In this document: positions 41,300 through 53,044 of the stretch, in pieces
Position numbering within the stretch: the stretch's first letter is position 1
How the letters are laid out: each line of letters begins with the position of its first letter
Source of the DNA: Dugong dugon
Lineage: Eukaryota; Chordata; Mammalia; Sirenia; Dugongidae
Length of the DNA: 64,000 nucleotides
Direction: 5' to 3'
Assembly: GCA_030035585.1 (NCBI GenBank)
Contig: CM057469.1
Coordinates: 63,381,501 to 63,445,500 of the forward strand
Translations under genes and position numbers: made by a program
The notes under the pieces: model-generated
Databases searched by the model: none
What the model saw: only the letters and a program-made list of their open reading frames with translations
Told to the model about the DNA's origin: nothing

Positions 41300-42489
41300 C
41301 TTACTCCACAAAAGTATGTAAAACAATCTGTTTTTACATAATTGTCACCAGTGACCAGGCAAGTTGGGGAAAATACTGGCTTAAATATTCTCTATGGTAA
41401 CTTCCAGCACTAAGCCTTTTATGATTCCATTCTGCTCCTATATTTCTTCTATAACTTCTGAGACAGGGACATTTCTTCAGATTGGTAAGGGTAGAGCAAC
41501 TTTGAAAAGCAGGAATTTAAACACAAGGGAGAAATGGCAATTATATAAGGATATTGTGCTCCCAGAGAACGTGCCCAACTGCTGTCAGGAATCTTTTAGA
41601 AAAGAGCAAAACAGAGTGAACATCGGAAGATTGTGTTTGGAGTTCAGCAAGCTATTAAAGTGTTTCATGATCTCCTTCGGGGGAAATGAGTACTGAATAA
41701 GAAAATAGTATCTCTGCATCTCTCCAGGCCTCATCGGTCTATGGGTACAGGTGGCATCCCATAACTGCAAACACCCACATTTCAATGTTTCCTCTATTTG
41801 TGTTCCTGGAGGGAAGGCATCCACCATTCTCTTATACCTTCTGCTGGAAATGGCTGGGGGTTCCACGGGGTGTTTCAGGTGTGCTCACAGGTCAGCCTGT
41901 CAGGTACATAGTCTGAGGTGCACTTCAGGTCTCCTCTTTGTCTCTGGTTCCCCTGAATGTCTTCTGCTCTTGAAGCTGCAGGAAGGTACCCAGCATGACA
42001 GTGCAGACTTTGTGCCAAAGATCTATTTCCTAAATGTCCCCAAAGAAGGATCATGGCTTGTCCTCCACTCACTGTTGCAGTTTGTCACCTGGGACTTCAG
42101 TAGCACTGTGTGAACACCTTTCTCACAGACTCCTTCCCTCAATGTTGTTTGTGGCCTCTGCTACCCTCAGGCCTTGATACCAGCCCACATGGCTGGGTGT
42201 GGGAGAGATAACCATTGACCATCATCTCATCTCAACCCCAGGCATCTGTACACAAACCTCTTGCCTCCTTCAGTCCCAAATAGAAATCTCCAGAAAACTG
42301 ACTCCCACAAATCTGCTCCTCTCAGCCCTATCCAGTTCCTTGGATATGATCAGACATACTTGAATCTCAATTTAGGCTCAATGCGGGAGAGCCACTATAT
42401 ACAGTTAAGTGAATTGATAGCAGATTTGAAAAATCAATCTATGAGAGTACCAATTAATGAATTAATATACCCTGTGGGAGGTGTCTAGG
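41300..42489. other. Intergenic, nothing assigned
   Basis: No confident repeat or gene. Open frames of up to 120 codons on the + strand (41751-42113) lack domain features, conserved-looking codon use or splice context. Confidence 0.4.
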
Positions 42490-42725
42490 GGCTTATTCAT
42501 GGACTCTGTTCTTTTCAACATTTTTATTAGTGAATTAGTTTGAGGACAGAGCTGTCAAGCTAATCACACTTGCAGATGGCACAAAGCTGGGAGGGACAGA
42601 AAACACACCAAATGGTAGAATTAGAATCGAAAAGACACTCAGAGGTTGGAACAATGACCTGAATCTAAGAGAGAAAATTTAGTAGGTAGAAAATGTAAAG
42701 CTAACACAAGCCCTTAAAACCATCT
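42490..42725 (+). repeat. CR1/L3 LINE relic (reverse transcriptase region)
   Basis: With one frame shift the + strand reads LFNIFISEL, then TLADGTKLGGTENTPNGRIR and IEKTLRGWNNDLNLREK. These match the CR1/L3 RT motif FADDTKLGG, with the second catalytic Asp replaced by Gly, and the following helix. A very old element, predating placental mammals. Confidence 0.7.
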
Positions 42726-43430
42726 GCAAACAGAAACTAAGGCAATGATTTTTAAATTTATTTTACCATGGAATAATATTTTATTCAGTAAAACTTACCA
42801 AAGTTTTCATATGTAAGTAACATAAAATCTGTTCTGATTGAAGTGGGCGTGGAGGAACTGGGGGTCCCCTCCCTATTCCTCCTCATCCCTTTCTCTGGCC
42901 CCTGAGGTTGTTCTGTGAAACATAGTTTGAAAATCATGGGCTCTGGGATGCTGGCGGTAGTGAGTGTGGGGAGGGAGAAAGAAGTGGGAGGACATATCAC
43001 GTAGGTAAAGCAGAGGGAGGCTGGTTTCATCCTCTGCTCGAGTGTAGGCATCATTATAGGGGACACGATGTCTTTTATCAATGCCACAGGCAGAACGCAG
43101 GACCTTTCATTCCCAATCAGGTCACCAGTAATGAGATCCTGGAACCTTTCCCCAGGGTCAGCCCCTGATGTTAAAGTCTGGCTCACTGCAATTTGGGCTC
43201 ATCAGATAGACCATTTAAAGAGGGGAGGTGACAGCCAAAATCCTAAGCAAATCCTGCAATAGTTAGGTGAGGGCTGCCTTCAAGCAAGGTTAGAAGAAGC
43301 ACTCTAAGGTTACTGAAATACAGTCATACATAATATGGTCTGGCTATGATTATTTTTGTATATGATGTTTCAAGGGATGAAGTTTAAAATTCATATGCAA
43401 AAATAGTCAAAGGACTAAGTTTAAAATATG
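42726..43430. other. Intergenic, nothing assigned
   Basis: No recognised gene or repeat. One minus-strand open frame (42785-43186) appears to be chance. Confidence 0.4.
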
Positions 43431-43627
43431 GAGCCCCGGTGGAACGATGGTTAAGCACTTTGCTGCTAACCGAAAGGTCAGCAGTTTGCACCTACCAGCT
43501 GCTCTGCTGGAGAAAAGACTTGGTGATCTACTCCCATAAAAACTGCAGCCTAGGAAACCCTATGGGGAAGTTCTACTCTGTCACATTGGGTTGCTATGAG
43601 TCAGAATCGACTTGACACCACACAACA
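43431..43627 (+). mobile_element. AfroSINE copy
   Basis: GGAGCCCCGGTGGAACGATG ... GCTGCTAACCGAAAGGTCAG ... CTATGAGTCAGAATCGACTT, ending CACACAACAAGC. Full-length sense copy, with an RTE-like end. Confidence 0.9.
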
Positions 43628-44105
43628 AGCATAAAATATTCATGGAACAGAATTCACTCATCACTCAACATTTATTCATTCATCCACTCATTCCATACTT
43701 TTGATAATATATGAAGCTCTCACACTCCATTTTTTCATCATATTTGAGTGACAAATACTGAAACTTGGATGAGCCTGACTATGTGCTTTCTCCAGGACCA
43801 AAGTGAAAAGGCCAAATCCTACTGGAACAATTTGCATAAGAGGTCAGGTAGGTATGCTGATAAATGTACATTAACCTCAATAGTTCCTAGGAATCCTACT
43901 ATTTTCTGATCAAATCACTCTCTCCCCTTCTGCAGCAACTCTTCAGATCTGCTCCACTCTTTTTAAGCCTCTGATACCTCCGCCTCTCTGGCACTACCCA
44001 ACCCTACAGCCCACTTGTTGTAAGCCGATGACCTGGCATATTTCTTAGGAAACAAGATCCATCAGATGGGAAATGTATCAACTTCCTGCTAAAAAACATA
44101 CCAAC
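43628..44105. other. Intergenic, nothing assigned
   Basis: No gene recognised. TTATTCATTCATCCACTCATTC near 43671-43692 is a short low-complexity stretch. Confidence 0.4.
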
Positions 44106-44762
44106 TGTCTTACTTATCTAGTGCTGCTATAACAGAAACACCACAAGTGGATGTTTAACAAACAGAAATTTACTCTTTCATAGTTAAGGAGGCTAGAAGT
44201 CTGAATTCAGGGCACTAGCTCCAGGTAGAGGCTTTCTCTCACTGTTGGCTCTCGGGGAAGGTCCTTATCTCGTTTCAACATCTGCGGGCCTGGTGTTCCT
44301 TGGAGATCATGTGTCTTGGAATCAATCTTGCCCTGGGTCTAGGAAGTTTTCAGCACAGGGACCCCTGGTCCAAAGGATGTGCTCTGCTCTCGGATTTTCT
44401 TTCTTGGTGGTAGTGAGGTCCCTCTCTTCTCTGCTCACTTCTTTCCCATTTTATCTCTCGTAAGATAAAAGGTGTGATTCAAGCAAGGGTGTGACTTGAG
44501 TAAGGATGTGACTTGAGTTAGAGTGTGACTTGAGTAGGGATATAACTTGAATCACACCCTCTTGTAAGACATTGACTCAAGATATACCTCACACTGATCC
44601 CGTCTCATTAACAATAGAGGTTAGGATTTACAACACATCACAAAATGGAGGATAATTACACCTAGATCACAAAATGGAGGACAACCACACAACACTGGGA
44701 ATCATGGCCTAGCCAAGTTGACACATATTTTGGGGGGACACAATTCAATCCATGACAGCAAC
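44101..44762 (-). mobile_element. MaLR-type solo LTR relic (antisense) with internal minisatellite
   Basis: The antisense LTR runs 44106-44757. Its ends are TG...CA, and the right end GGACACAATTCAATCCATGA is the reverse complement of the classic LTR start. Flanking 5-mers are CCAAC (44101-44105) and GCAAC (44758-44762). At about 44478-44560 it holds a degenerate 17-18 base tandem repeat built on GTGTGACTTGAGTAAG. Non-coding. No viral gene remains. Confidence 0.7.
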
Positions 44763-44879
44763 CTAGTCATAACACAATGCAGCCTCTCTTCCCTCCCATC
44801 ACAAGAGAGGAGGTTTCCTTCCTATCTCTGGACTTGTATACTCTAGTGTTTTCAGGAGCATTACAGAATAATTCACTCA

Positions 44880-45745
44880 TCTCCTAACTTATATTTTAAC
44901 AGATCTCCTAATCATCCCCAAGTTCAGTTCCTATCCAGTGATTTTTATTTTAGGTAATGGCACCATCATTTATCCATTATGCAAACCAGAAACCCTGGAG
45001 TCATCCTTGACACTTATTTTCCCTTATCTCTCACATCTAGTCTCCCATCACATTCTGTCAATTTTTTCTCCAAAATATTTTTCAAATCCATCCTTCTCCT
45101 TCTTTACCACTTCTGTGGTCTGAGCTTGGGTCTTTCTATTTTCAGACGACCCCAAGAGCTTTTAACTGGTCCTCTTGCAGCCACTGCTGCCCCCTTTGAT
45201 GCATTTTCCATTCTGTGTGATCTTTTCAAAACGCAACTCTAATCAGGTCACCATCCCAACCCACTCCAGCCCTCCTGATTTTAGGAATCATTTTAGGAAA
45301 AAGAGCATAATTGTTAACCTTGGATAGAAGGCCCATTTTTCATTCTGCTCCTCCTGGCTTGCTGTCCTCCAACCTTGATGGCCACGTTTTCCCTCAACAT
45401 GGGCCTTTTTGCACGTGCTATTCTCTCATCCTGGAATGCACTTTGGTTCCTCCTGACATATTAAACATGTATTCAGCCTTCATTTTCAGCTCAAGTTTTA
45501 CTTTCTCAGAGGCATATCTCAGACAAGATGATTTCCTCACTAGAAGATCTCATCATGTGCTTTTTCTTTATTGGAATTCTGAGAACTGCCATCTGATATT
45601 GATTTGTGAGATTAATTAATGTCTGTCTCCTTCACTAGCCTGCAAACTCATTTCTGCTTTTACACTGTGTTACTAGTCTAAAGCCTGGCATGTAGTAGGC
45701 GCTCCGCAAATATTTGTTGAATAAATGTGGATTGAATAAATGACA
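44880..45745 (+). repeat. L2 LINE relic (3' region)
   Basis: Matches the order of L2 3' landmarks: TCAGGTCACCATCCCAACCC (about 45244), GGGCCTTTTTGCACGTGC (about 45400), TTCAGCTCAAGTTTTACTTTC (about 45486), and the L2 end GCCTGGCATGTAGTAGGCGC (about 45685) with CAAATATTTGTTGAATAAAT. Confidence 0.7.
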
Positions 45746-45771
45746 GTATGTTCAGGGCACTGTTTTAGATG

Positions 45772-45972
45772 CTCTAGGGCACTGGTTCTCAAAGTTAGCA
45801 TCAGAATTGACTGAAGACTTTGTTAAAGGGCAGCTTGTGGGGCCCCATTCCCAGAATTTCTGATTCAGTAGGTCTTGGATACGGCACAAGAATTTACATT
45901 TCTAACAAGTCCCAAGGTAATGCTGATGCTGCTGGACCAGGGACAACAATTTGAGAGCCAGTGCATTAGGGA
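45772..45972 (+). mobile_element. MER5 (hAT-Charlie) non-autonomous DNA transposon
   Basis: A complete element. The 5' end CACTGGTTCTCAAAGTTAGC and 3' end CAATTTGAGAGCCAGTG form a terminal inverted repeat of about 15 bases. The interior GGGGCCCCATTCCCAGAATT followed by TCTGATTCAGTAGG is MER5-typical. Flanking 8-mers CTCTAGGG and CATTAGGG match at 6 of 8 positions, consistent with an old 8-base hAT target duplication. An immobile fossil. Confidence 0.82.
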
Positions 45973-47045
45973 ATTAAAATTCACGGTTATGACATGATCA
46001 CTATCTTCAAGAAATTTGCAGTTTACTATTCAATATAAGTAGTTGACGAGAGAAATTTGAATAAAAAATACAGTAATTAATAACTGTGGAAGCCAGAAAT
46101 GAAAATGACATGCCATGATCTTATCTTGTCTATTGTTGATGCATGCAATTGATTGTTACACCAATTTTATGGTCAATAATTACTATTGCTGTTTATGGAT
46201 TTGAAAGATCTTTTCAGAAGGGATAACTCATATGATTAAAGTGTGTCTTAAAGGAAAGTTATGAAGCGTTGAGGAATTGAATTATAGGGATAGAATAGGA
46301 TAAGAAAATATGTGAAATACGGACAGAGAAATAGTAGAGAGAAGGGAGCAAAAGAAGGACCTGGGGATATTGGGAATAAGCTTATTTAGTGGAAACTCAG
46401 GATTCATTAAAGGGGGAATGTAAATTAGGCAGGAATCGACACAGAAGAGGAAGGCTTTGAACAGTGAGGGCAGTAATATAGGAAAAGTTATGTTAGTAGC
46501 ATATATGCATATTTTTTGTGGAGCCAAATTATATTTACATTATTTTTGTTGTTCTTGTTCCCCAACTACCACCTGCTTCTTTTATGGAAGAACAATGGTC
46601 CTAGGAAAAACCAAAGGATCCTCCTGTAGGGCAGTAGGTATTCTGACTTTATATCAGCTCCATTTCTATCACTATTGCCTCAAGTATGATGCTGACAAAG
46701 CAAAATAGAAGGACCAAGAGTGTCAACATTTTTGTAACATCTGGTTTTTTGGTGATAAGAGCAGATCCTGGCACATGTTATCCCTAACCTCTTAAGATTA
46801 TACTTTTTTGTTAAAGGCGCTAAAAACACCACTATTGTCTGAATAAATTCCACAGCTATTGTTTCAGATCATGGTCAGAGATAAATTGTGAAACACTCAG
46901 GGCTACTGTAGAACAGGGCAACTGTGTTCAGGACGTGACTTAAGTCATAAGTAAGTACTATGCCTTAAAGAATAAGGGACACACTTTCACTCATAATCAC
47001 GCTAGGTGGTAGAGAGTAACACCCTCAAACCTGATACAAGCAGTT
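45973..47045. other. Intergenic, nothing assigned
   Basis: AT-rich, without gene, RNA or repeat that I can name. Confidence 0.4.
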
Positions 47046-47459
47046 GTCATTGTTGTTGTTAGGTGCTGTCAAGTCGGTTCCGACTCATAGCCACCCTATG
47101 TACAACCAAATGAAACACTGCTGGGTCCTTCACCATCCTTGTGATCATTGTCATGCTTGAGTCCATTGTTAAAACCACTGTGTCAATTCATCTTGATGAG
47201 GGTCTTCCTCTTTTTCACTGACCCTCTACTTTACCAAGCATGATGTCCTTCTCCAGAGACTGATCCCTCCCTATAACATGCCCAAAGAATGGGAGACGAA
47301 GTCTTGCCATCTTTGCTTCTGGGGAGCATTCTGGCTGTACTTCTTCCAAGACAAATTTGTTCGTTCTTTTTGCAGTCAATGGTATATTCAATATACTTTG
47401 CCAACATTATAATTCAAAAGCGTCAGTTCTTCTTCGATCTTCCTTGTTCAAATTGTCCA
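47046..47459 (-). mobile_element. RTE LINE 3' fragment (antisense)
   Basis: TTGTTGTTGTTAGGTGCTGT, then CAAGTCGGTTCCGACTCATA, through CTTCTTCCAAGACAAATTTG to TCTTCGATCTTCCTTG. About 410 bases of RTE 3' end, 5'-truncated. Confidence 0.88.
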
Positions 47460-47787
47460 TAGCATTATTCATTAACTACCAGAAAACATACAGAAACACA
47501 GCCCTTGGACTTATATGCAGGAGAAACTTTTTGTTTTAGAGTATATCACTTCATAAACCTGATATTTTGGAATATATATAATGGAATAAAAAACCTTGGA
47601 TTACCTCCTTTGTGTGATAAACCCTCAAAAAAGTACACAATTGAATTCTAAAGAATTGAATTAAATATGTGTAGGGCTGTTTTTATATGACTAGATTATT
47701 TTAGACATATGGAACATTTTCATGCAGGTTACGCAGTAAACATCATACTATGAAATTTGCCAAATGTTTTGTACTCATTCCAGTAAG

Positions 47788-47985
47788 TTAACCAGTTGTT
47801 GTCAAGTAGATTCTGACTCATGACGAGCTTATGTGTGTCAGCGTGAACTGTGCTCCACAGGGTTTTTCAATTGCTGATTTTTCGGAAGTAGATCACCAGG
47901 CCCTTTCTTCCAAGGTGCTTCTGGGAAGACTTGAACCTTTTCCTGAGCAGTCAAGTGCATTAACCGTATGCACTTCGCAGGGAGG
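47788..47985 (-). mobile_element. AfroSINE copy (antisense)
   Basis: TTAACCAGTTGTTGTCAAGT ... GCTCCACAGGGTTTTTCAAT, then GCTGATTTTTCGGAAGTAGA and CACCAGGCCC. The head end is diverged (ATGCACTTCGCAGGG). Confidence 0.85.
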
Positions 47986-48049
47986 GAGGAGGAAAGAAAA
48001 AAAGAAAGACCCGAAAAACTCCATTGTCCATCCACAAGTATGAAAGCAA

Positions 48050-48640
48050 TTTTTTTTATTGTTGTAATTAAATGAAGTTTACATTTCAAGTTAGTCTCCC
48101 ATACAGAAATTTTTTTTTTACATATATTGTTACAAGACCCCAACCACTCACCCGATTCTGCTACAGCACACTCCTCCCCTCTGCCCCTGATTCCCCATGA
48201 ACATTCAACCAGCTCCTAACTCTCTCTGTCTTCCCATCTCACCTCTGGACAGAAGCTGCCCCCTAGATCTCTTGTATCTACTTGACTAAGAGGCACATTC
48301 TTCACAAATATCACTTTATGTCCCACAGTCCAGTCCAATCCTTGTCTGAAGAGTTGGCCTAGGAAGTTGTTTTAGTTCTGGGGTGATAGAGAGTCCAGGG
48401 GCCATGCTTTCCAGGGCGCCTCCAGTCTCAGTCAGACCATTAAGTCTGGTCTTCTTACTAGAAATTGAGTTCTGCATCCCACTGTTCTACTGCTCCATCA
48501 GGGTCTCTGTTATGTTCCCTGTCAGGATGTTCACTGGTGGTAGCCGGGCACCATCTAGTTCTTCTGATCTTGGGCTGATGAAGTCTCTGGTTTATGTGGC
48601 CCATTCTGCCTCTTGGGCTAATACTGAAAGCAATATTTAA
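48050..48640 (-). mobile_element. L1 3' UTR fragment (antisense, older type)
   Basis: Starts with T-rich TTTTTTTTATTGTTGTAATT (antisense tail). CTCAGTCAGACCATTAAGTC, TGGTCTTCTTACTAGAAATT and TGGTAGCCGGGCACCATCTA then parallel the 3' UTR of the large L1 at 58.1-58.3 kb (for example CCAGTAAATCTGGTCTTCTT and GGTAGCTTGGCACCATCTAG). No ORF2 sequence is kept. Confidence 0.75.
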
Positions 48641-48946
48641 GGAAAAATTCTGCCCTCCCACACATCTGCTCTGCAAGATAATGGTTTGTCTAATGCGTAA
48701 ATTCCCTTTGGTGACTGAGAATTGTGTCCAATTTAAAAAGCAGTACATGAGTAATCAAAGGAAATGACTCTTACCAGTACCTAGCCTTTTCCTTCTCTCC
48801 CTTACATTCTATCAGTGTCAGAAGAGGCGTTACCTTTCCCTCCCTGGTTAGCTGTGGGATGTTTCTCTTCTCCTGATCAGGATACTTTCCTATTTGTTTC
48901 CTTCTGAAATTTGCATGGAATATTTGATCAAGTTTCACTGGGATTA

Positions 48947-48967
48947 AACAACAACAACAACAACAAA
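48947..48967. repeat. (AAC)n simple repeat
   Basis: A short AAC run within AAACAACAACAACAACAACA. No SINE is recognised directly beside it. Confidence 0.7.
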
Positions 48968-49164
48968 ACACATTATTTTCCTACTTAGAAAGTCCACCAA
49001 GAGGCTTCATTTAGCTCAAGTTGCACAGAGAACTTCTAATGTTCTACAGCACATATTGTCTGTGACACCTTGTGGGGTTTAGAATTTAACTTGACCCAAA
49101 GTAATTTGGTCTTTGCCCTTGTTTGCTGAGAGATAACTCTAAAACCTTGTAATTTCCTTAGTAA

Positions 49165-49225
49165 TTGAGGTGTCTATGCGTCGGAATAGACTCAAAAGCA
49201 ATGGGTTTGGCTTGCTTTTGGTTGT
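49165..49225 (+). mobile_element. AfroSINE tail remnant
   Basis: Only CTATGCGTCGGAATAGACTC followed by AAAAGCAATGGGTTTGGCTT remains, the 3' tail of an AfroSINE. Confidence 0.6.
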
Positions 49226-49439
49226 TATCTAAACCACAGCTGAGGGCTTGTGCTTAATAGTAGGGGCTGTTCAAACCATAAAGACCATCTAGTAGCCTGA
49301 TAACAGCTGACCTCAGGGAGGGAGGGGAGCATGATTCAATCAATAATGCCAATGCAGTGAGGCCTCAACAGAAAAGAATGGAAAGGAAGCCAGTGAGCCA
49401 GGAGCGGGAGAGCCACAGGAGATGAACACAGAGCCTTAA

Positions 49440-50470
49440 TGGGTGGAGGGGAAGCCAATAATGTAGGGTCCTGTAAGATATTCATGCGACTCTAGTTTTA
49501 ACTTTGTAGGAGATGGGAAGCCATTGGAGGGTTTGCAGCAAAGGTATGATATGATACTTCCAATGTTTTAACACAATCATTTGGGCTGTTGCATTCAGAA
49601 GAGCTTGAAGGGCATCTAAGAGACCTGTTAGAAACTACTGTAATAGTCCAGGTGAGAAATAATGGTGGATTTAACTAGGCTAGAGCAATGGATGTCACTT
49701 TGAGAACTAAGGTTAGCCTGACCCAAGCCATGTTATTTTCAATCACCTCATATGCATGTGAAAGTTGGACAATGAATAAGGAAGACCAAAGAAGAATTGG
49801 TGCATTTGAATTATGGTGTTGGTGAAGAATATTGAATATACCATGAACTGTCAGAAGAATGAACAAATCTGTCTTGGAAGAAGTACAGCCAGAGTGCTCC
49901 TTGAAGTGAGGATGGTGAGACTTTATCTTGAGTACTTTGGACATGTTATCAGGAGGTACCAGTCCTTGGAGAAGGACATCATGCTTGGTAAAGCAGAGGA
50001 CCAGCGAAAAAGAGGAAGACCCTCAACAAGATGGATTGACACAGTGGCTGCAATAATGGGCTCAAATATAGCAATTATTGTGAGGATGGTGCAGGACCAG
50101 GCAGTGTTTTGTTCTTTTGCACATAGGGTTGCTATGAGTTGGAATCAACTTGACAGCACCTAACAACAACAACAGAGCAATAGAGGTGTAAGAAGTAATT
50201 AGATTTTGGAAATATTTTGAAGGTAAAGTTAAAAGGATTTATTGACAGATTGGGTATGGGATGTGAAAAAAAAAAAAGGTTAATTAGTCTAAAAATTTTA
50301 ATCTCAGCAACTAGAAGGATGGAGATGCCATTAATTGAATTGGGAAAACTGTAGGAGGAGAGGTATGGGGCATCAGGAGCTTGGTTTTAGACAAGTTAAG
50401 TTTGAGGTATCTATTGGACATTCAGCTGGAGATGTTGAGTAAGCAGTTAAGCAGTAGTTAAGATGGAATA
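49440..50470. repeat. Ancient interspersed repeat of unassigned family, split by an RTE
   Basis: Phrases such as GATGGGAAGCCATTGGAGGG, ACTGTAATAGTCCAGGTGAG, GATTTTGGAAATATTTTGAAG and TGGACATTCAGCTGGAGATG are familiar from old mammalian repeats, but I cannot name the family. The RTE copy at 49690-50173 sits inside it. Confidence 0.4.
49682..50181 (+). mobile_element. RTE LINE 3' copy with target duplication
   Basis: The element at 49690-50173 starts 5'-truncated at GATGTCACTTTGAGAACTAA and ends CAGCACCTAACAACAACAAC. The exact 8-mer AGAGCAAT occurs at 49682-49689 and 50174-50181 as target duplication. It encodes the RTE C-terminal region (MVLVKNIEYTMN..., RKRGRPSTRWIDTVAAIMGS) with disruptions. 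Confidence 0.88.
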
Positions 50471-50505
50471 AATAACATTAAGTGTGTGGGAAAGATGTCT
50501 TGTTA

Positions 50506-50696
50506 TTAGTTGTCATTGAGTCGATTCTGACTCATGGCAACCCCATGTGTGCAGAGTAGAACTGCTCCATAGGGTTTTCAAGGCTTTGATCTCTTGGAAG
50601 GAGATTGCCAGGCCTGTCTTCCAAGGCACCTCTGGGTGTGTTAAAACCACCAACCCTTGGGCTAGTAATCCAGTGCTTAAATGTTTGTGCCACCCA
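50506..50696 (-). mobile_element. AfroSINE copy (antisense)
   Basis: TTAGTTGTCATTGAGTCGAT, then CTGCTCCATAGGGTTTTCAA, then GCCAGGCCTGTCTTCCAAGG and GTTTGTGCCACCCA. Confidence 0.87.
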
Positions 50697-50699
50697 AAA

Positions 50700-50868
50700 A
50701 CTAAAAAAACCAAATCTGTTGCCATGGAGTCGATTCCAATTCATAGCAACCCTATAGAGCAGAGTATAACTGCCTTATAAGGTTTCCAAGGAGCAGCTGG
50801 TGGATTCAAACTGCCGGCCTTTTGGTTAGCAGCCAAGCTCTTAACCACCGTGACATCCAGGACCTCCT
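50700..50868 (-). mobile_element. AfroSINE copy, short form (antisense)
   Basis: CCAAATCTGTTGCCATGGAG, then GGTTTCCAAGGAGCAGCTGG, ending CTCTTAACCACCGTGACATC. Adjacent to the previous copy, same orientation, different tail type, so two separate insertions. Confidence 0.87.
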
Positions 50869-53044
50869 AAAGATGGGGAAACTGATAATAGTGAGAGAGA
50901 GGGGAGGATTGCTGGACTGATGGTTTCCAATAGGTGAGAGAGAATGGAATCTCGTGCCCAAAAGGAACATAATTCATTCACCATAAGAGGAAAAAGACAG
51001 AGTATGTGACACAGATGCAGGAGGTAGGTAAACGTGGTAGTGGGAGCTGGTGGAAATTCTCTACTGATTATTTTAACATTCTCAGTGAAAAAGGAAGTGA
51101 GGGGGTCAGCTGAGAGAGAGGATATGTGAGAAGGTGTTGGGAGTCTGAGGGGAAAAAGATACAAAACAATGGTCTAGGAAAGGCAACTATGTGGACTAGT
51201 GAATCATAATAGAATTGCCGGCCCCTGTGAAGGGGCCCTTTAAGGTTATGGTTGTGAATTTAAACAGAGACCAGCCTGTGTCCAGGAGCATTCAGCTGAG
51301 CAGGTGCAGGCGCAGATTAGGCAGGGAACTGGAGCTTTGCCAAGGCGAGGAAGACAAAGTGAGAGAGGGTGCAGGGAGTGAAGGGTGTAACCAAGGGAGC
51401 AATTATCATGATAGACTACGAAAGCTAAGCCGTTAAAAGAGAAGAGTGATGACATGAGCAGGCTTAGTGACCTTGAAAAGGTGGCAGGATCAAGGGATTG
51501 AAGTTCCCTGGACCCGCAAAGGATTGTGGGAGTCATGGTACCAGAGGAAGTGAGCTGGTGTAAGAGGAGGTGAAGACCAAGAATGAGATTCCCAAAATGG
51601 AGATTGTGTCCACTATGTCCTGAGTCCTCAAATCCAGTTTTCAGGAAGACCTGTGACTAATGGGAAAAATCCATTAATTAATATGAATTTAAATAAGGTC
51701 TAAAAGTGCCCCCATGACTGTGGCTTCTCTTTGTTACTGCTTCCACAGAGGGCGAGCTAATAAAAATATTAATGCATTCCTGGAAGTTACTAATAATGAA
51801 ACCACATGCCTCGAAGCAAGTTCAAGAGGTCCTAGACCAGATTACCTCACACTCTTCCACCACTTCTAAACACCTGAGAAGAAAATGCCACTGTGGAGCT
51901 GAGTCAGTCATTTGCTCTGGAACTCCTTATAGGAGTTGTAGTTTTTGTAAAACACTTTTGCTGAATTTAAAGCCTATGTACTTTTCTTCCCCCTCTTCAG
52001 GGGAGAGACAGAGAAGTGCAGGTTAATAGTGTCCATTCAATAACTCCTAACAGACTGGAAGGCAATTTTCAGTCAGGGCTTGGTGTGTACATAGTGACAT
52101 ATGAATATTTTCATCTGACATTTACCGGATGGGTAGAAGAAGCCAGAGGTAGAGAAAGACCACTCATGGCAAAGGGCAGAGAATTCACTACAATACGCCA
52201 AGATGGGAATGTTCACCCCTCCATATCTCAAGAAAATGTGACCTTATGACCTTTGTGTGCATTTACAACAACGGCATGAAATCTCACTCAGGATAATGGT
52301 GAGTCCCACATCTAAAAAAAATGAAGAAAGATTCAAATTTTCCAAAACTCTGGTGAAAATGTATTTAAAAAAAAAAATCATATCGTGTCTAAGGTTGGAA
52401 CAGTCTTCTTGCTGAGTCTTTGCCTTGGCTTAAATTGTACTTGGAATTTTCTGGTCACCTGCTTAGGAACACAATTCTTCTTTCTGATTTTGCAGAGATT
52501 TGAAGTAGGAGAGCTTGTTAGGGGACTGGTTACAACTGAACCAGCTGGCTGAGGTGATCTTGAGGGGAAGATTGTTCTGAGGAGAAACTCTATTATCATA
52601 AGGCCTTATTAGGGTTTTTGAGCCTTGGGCTTTTTGGCAGGTCAATGTACTAAATCATTAAAAAATATGGAAAGTCAGATAGAAGGTCTTCTCTTTTCTT
52701 TATCTTTTTTGAGGACTGGGAACAAGCACAGCAGACAGACTAATCAGAAATCAAAGGGAAGGGAAAAGTAACTACTTCATGAGCAGTTGTTGCTGAAGTG
52801 GTTACCGTTGTTGGGATCTATTGGTTCATGTTTCTGGTACACAGCTTTAAAAGGAAAAATTTTTTAATAAAGAGACCTAAAAGACCCAAATTCAAGCGAA
52901 AAGTGAGAACAAAGACTGATGATTTCGAGCTTGTCTCATTTTCTGCAGCAATAGACCCTAGAGAAACATTTTCAAAGAGTTCTAACTGAAAAGTATTAGA
53001 ATGAAGCAGTTGGAAGGAAGAAATATGCAATTGCAAGATGGTAT
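50869..53044. other. Intergenic, nothing assigned
   Basis: No gene, RNA or named repeat. Purine-rich from about 50.9 to 51.6 kb. Open frames under 110 codons show no features. Confidence 0.4.

Noticed and set aside
48947-48967. AAC repeats as a CRISPR-like or regular array
   Set aside because: A simple trinucleotide run. CRISPR arrays are not expected in an animal genome and there are no spacers.
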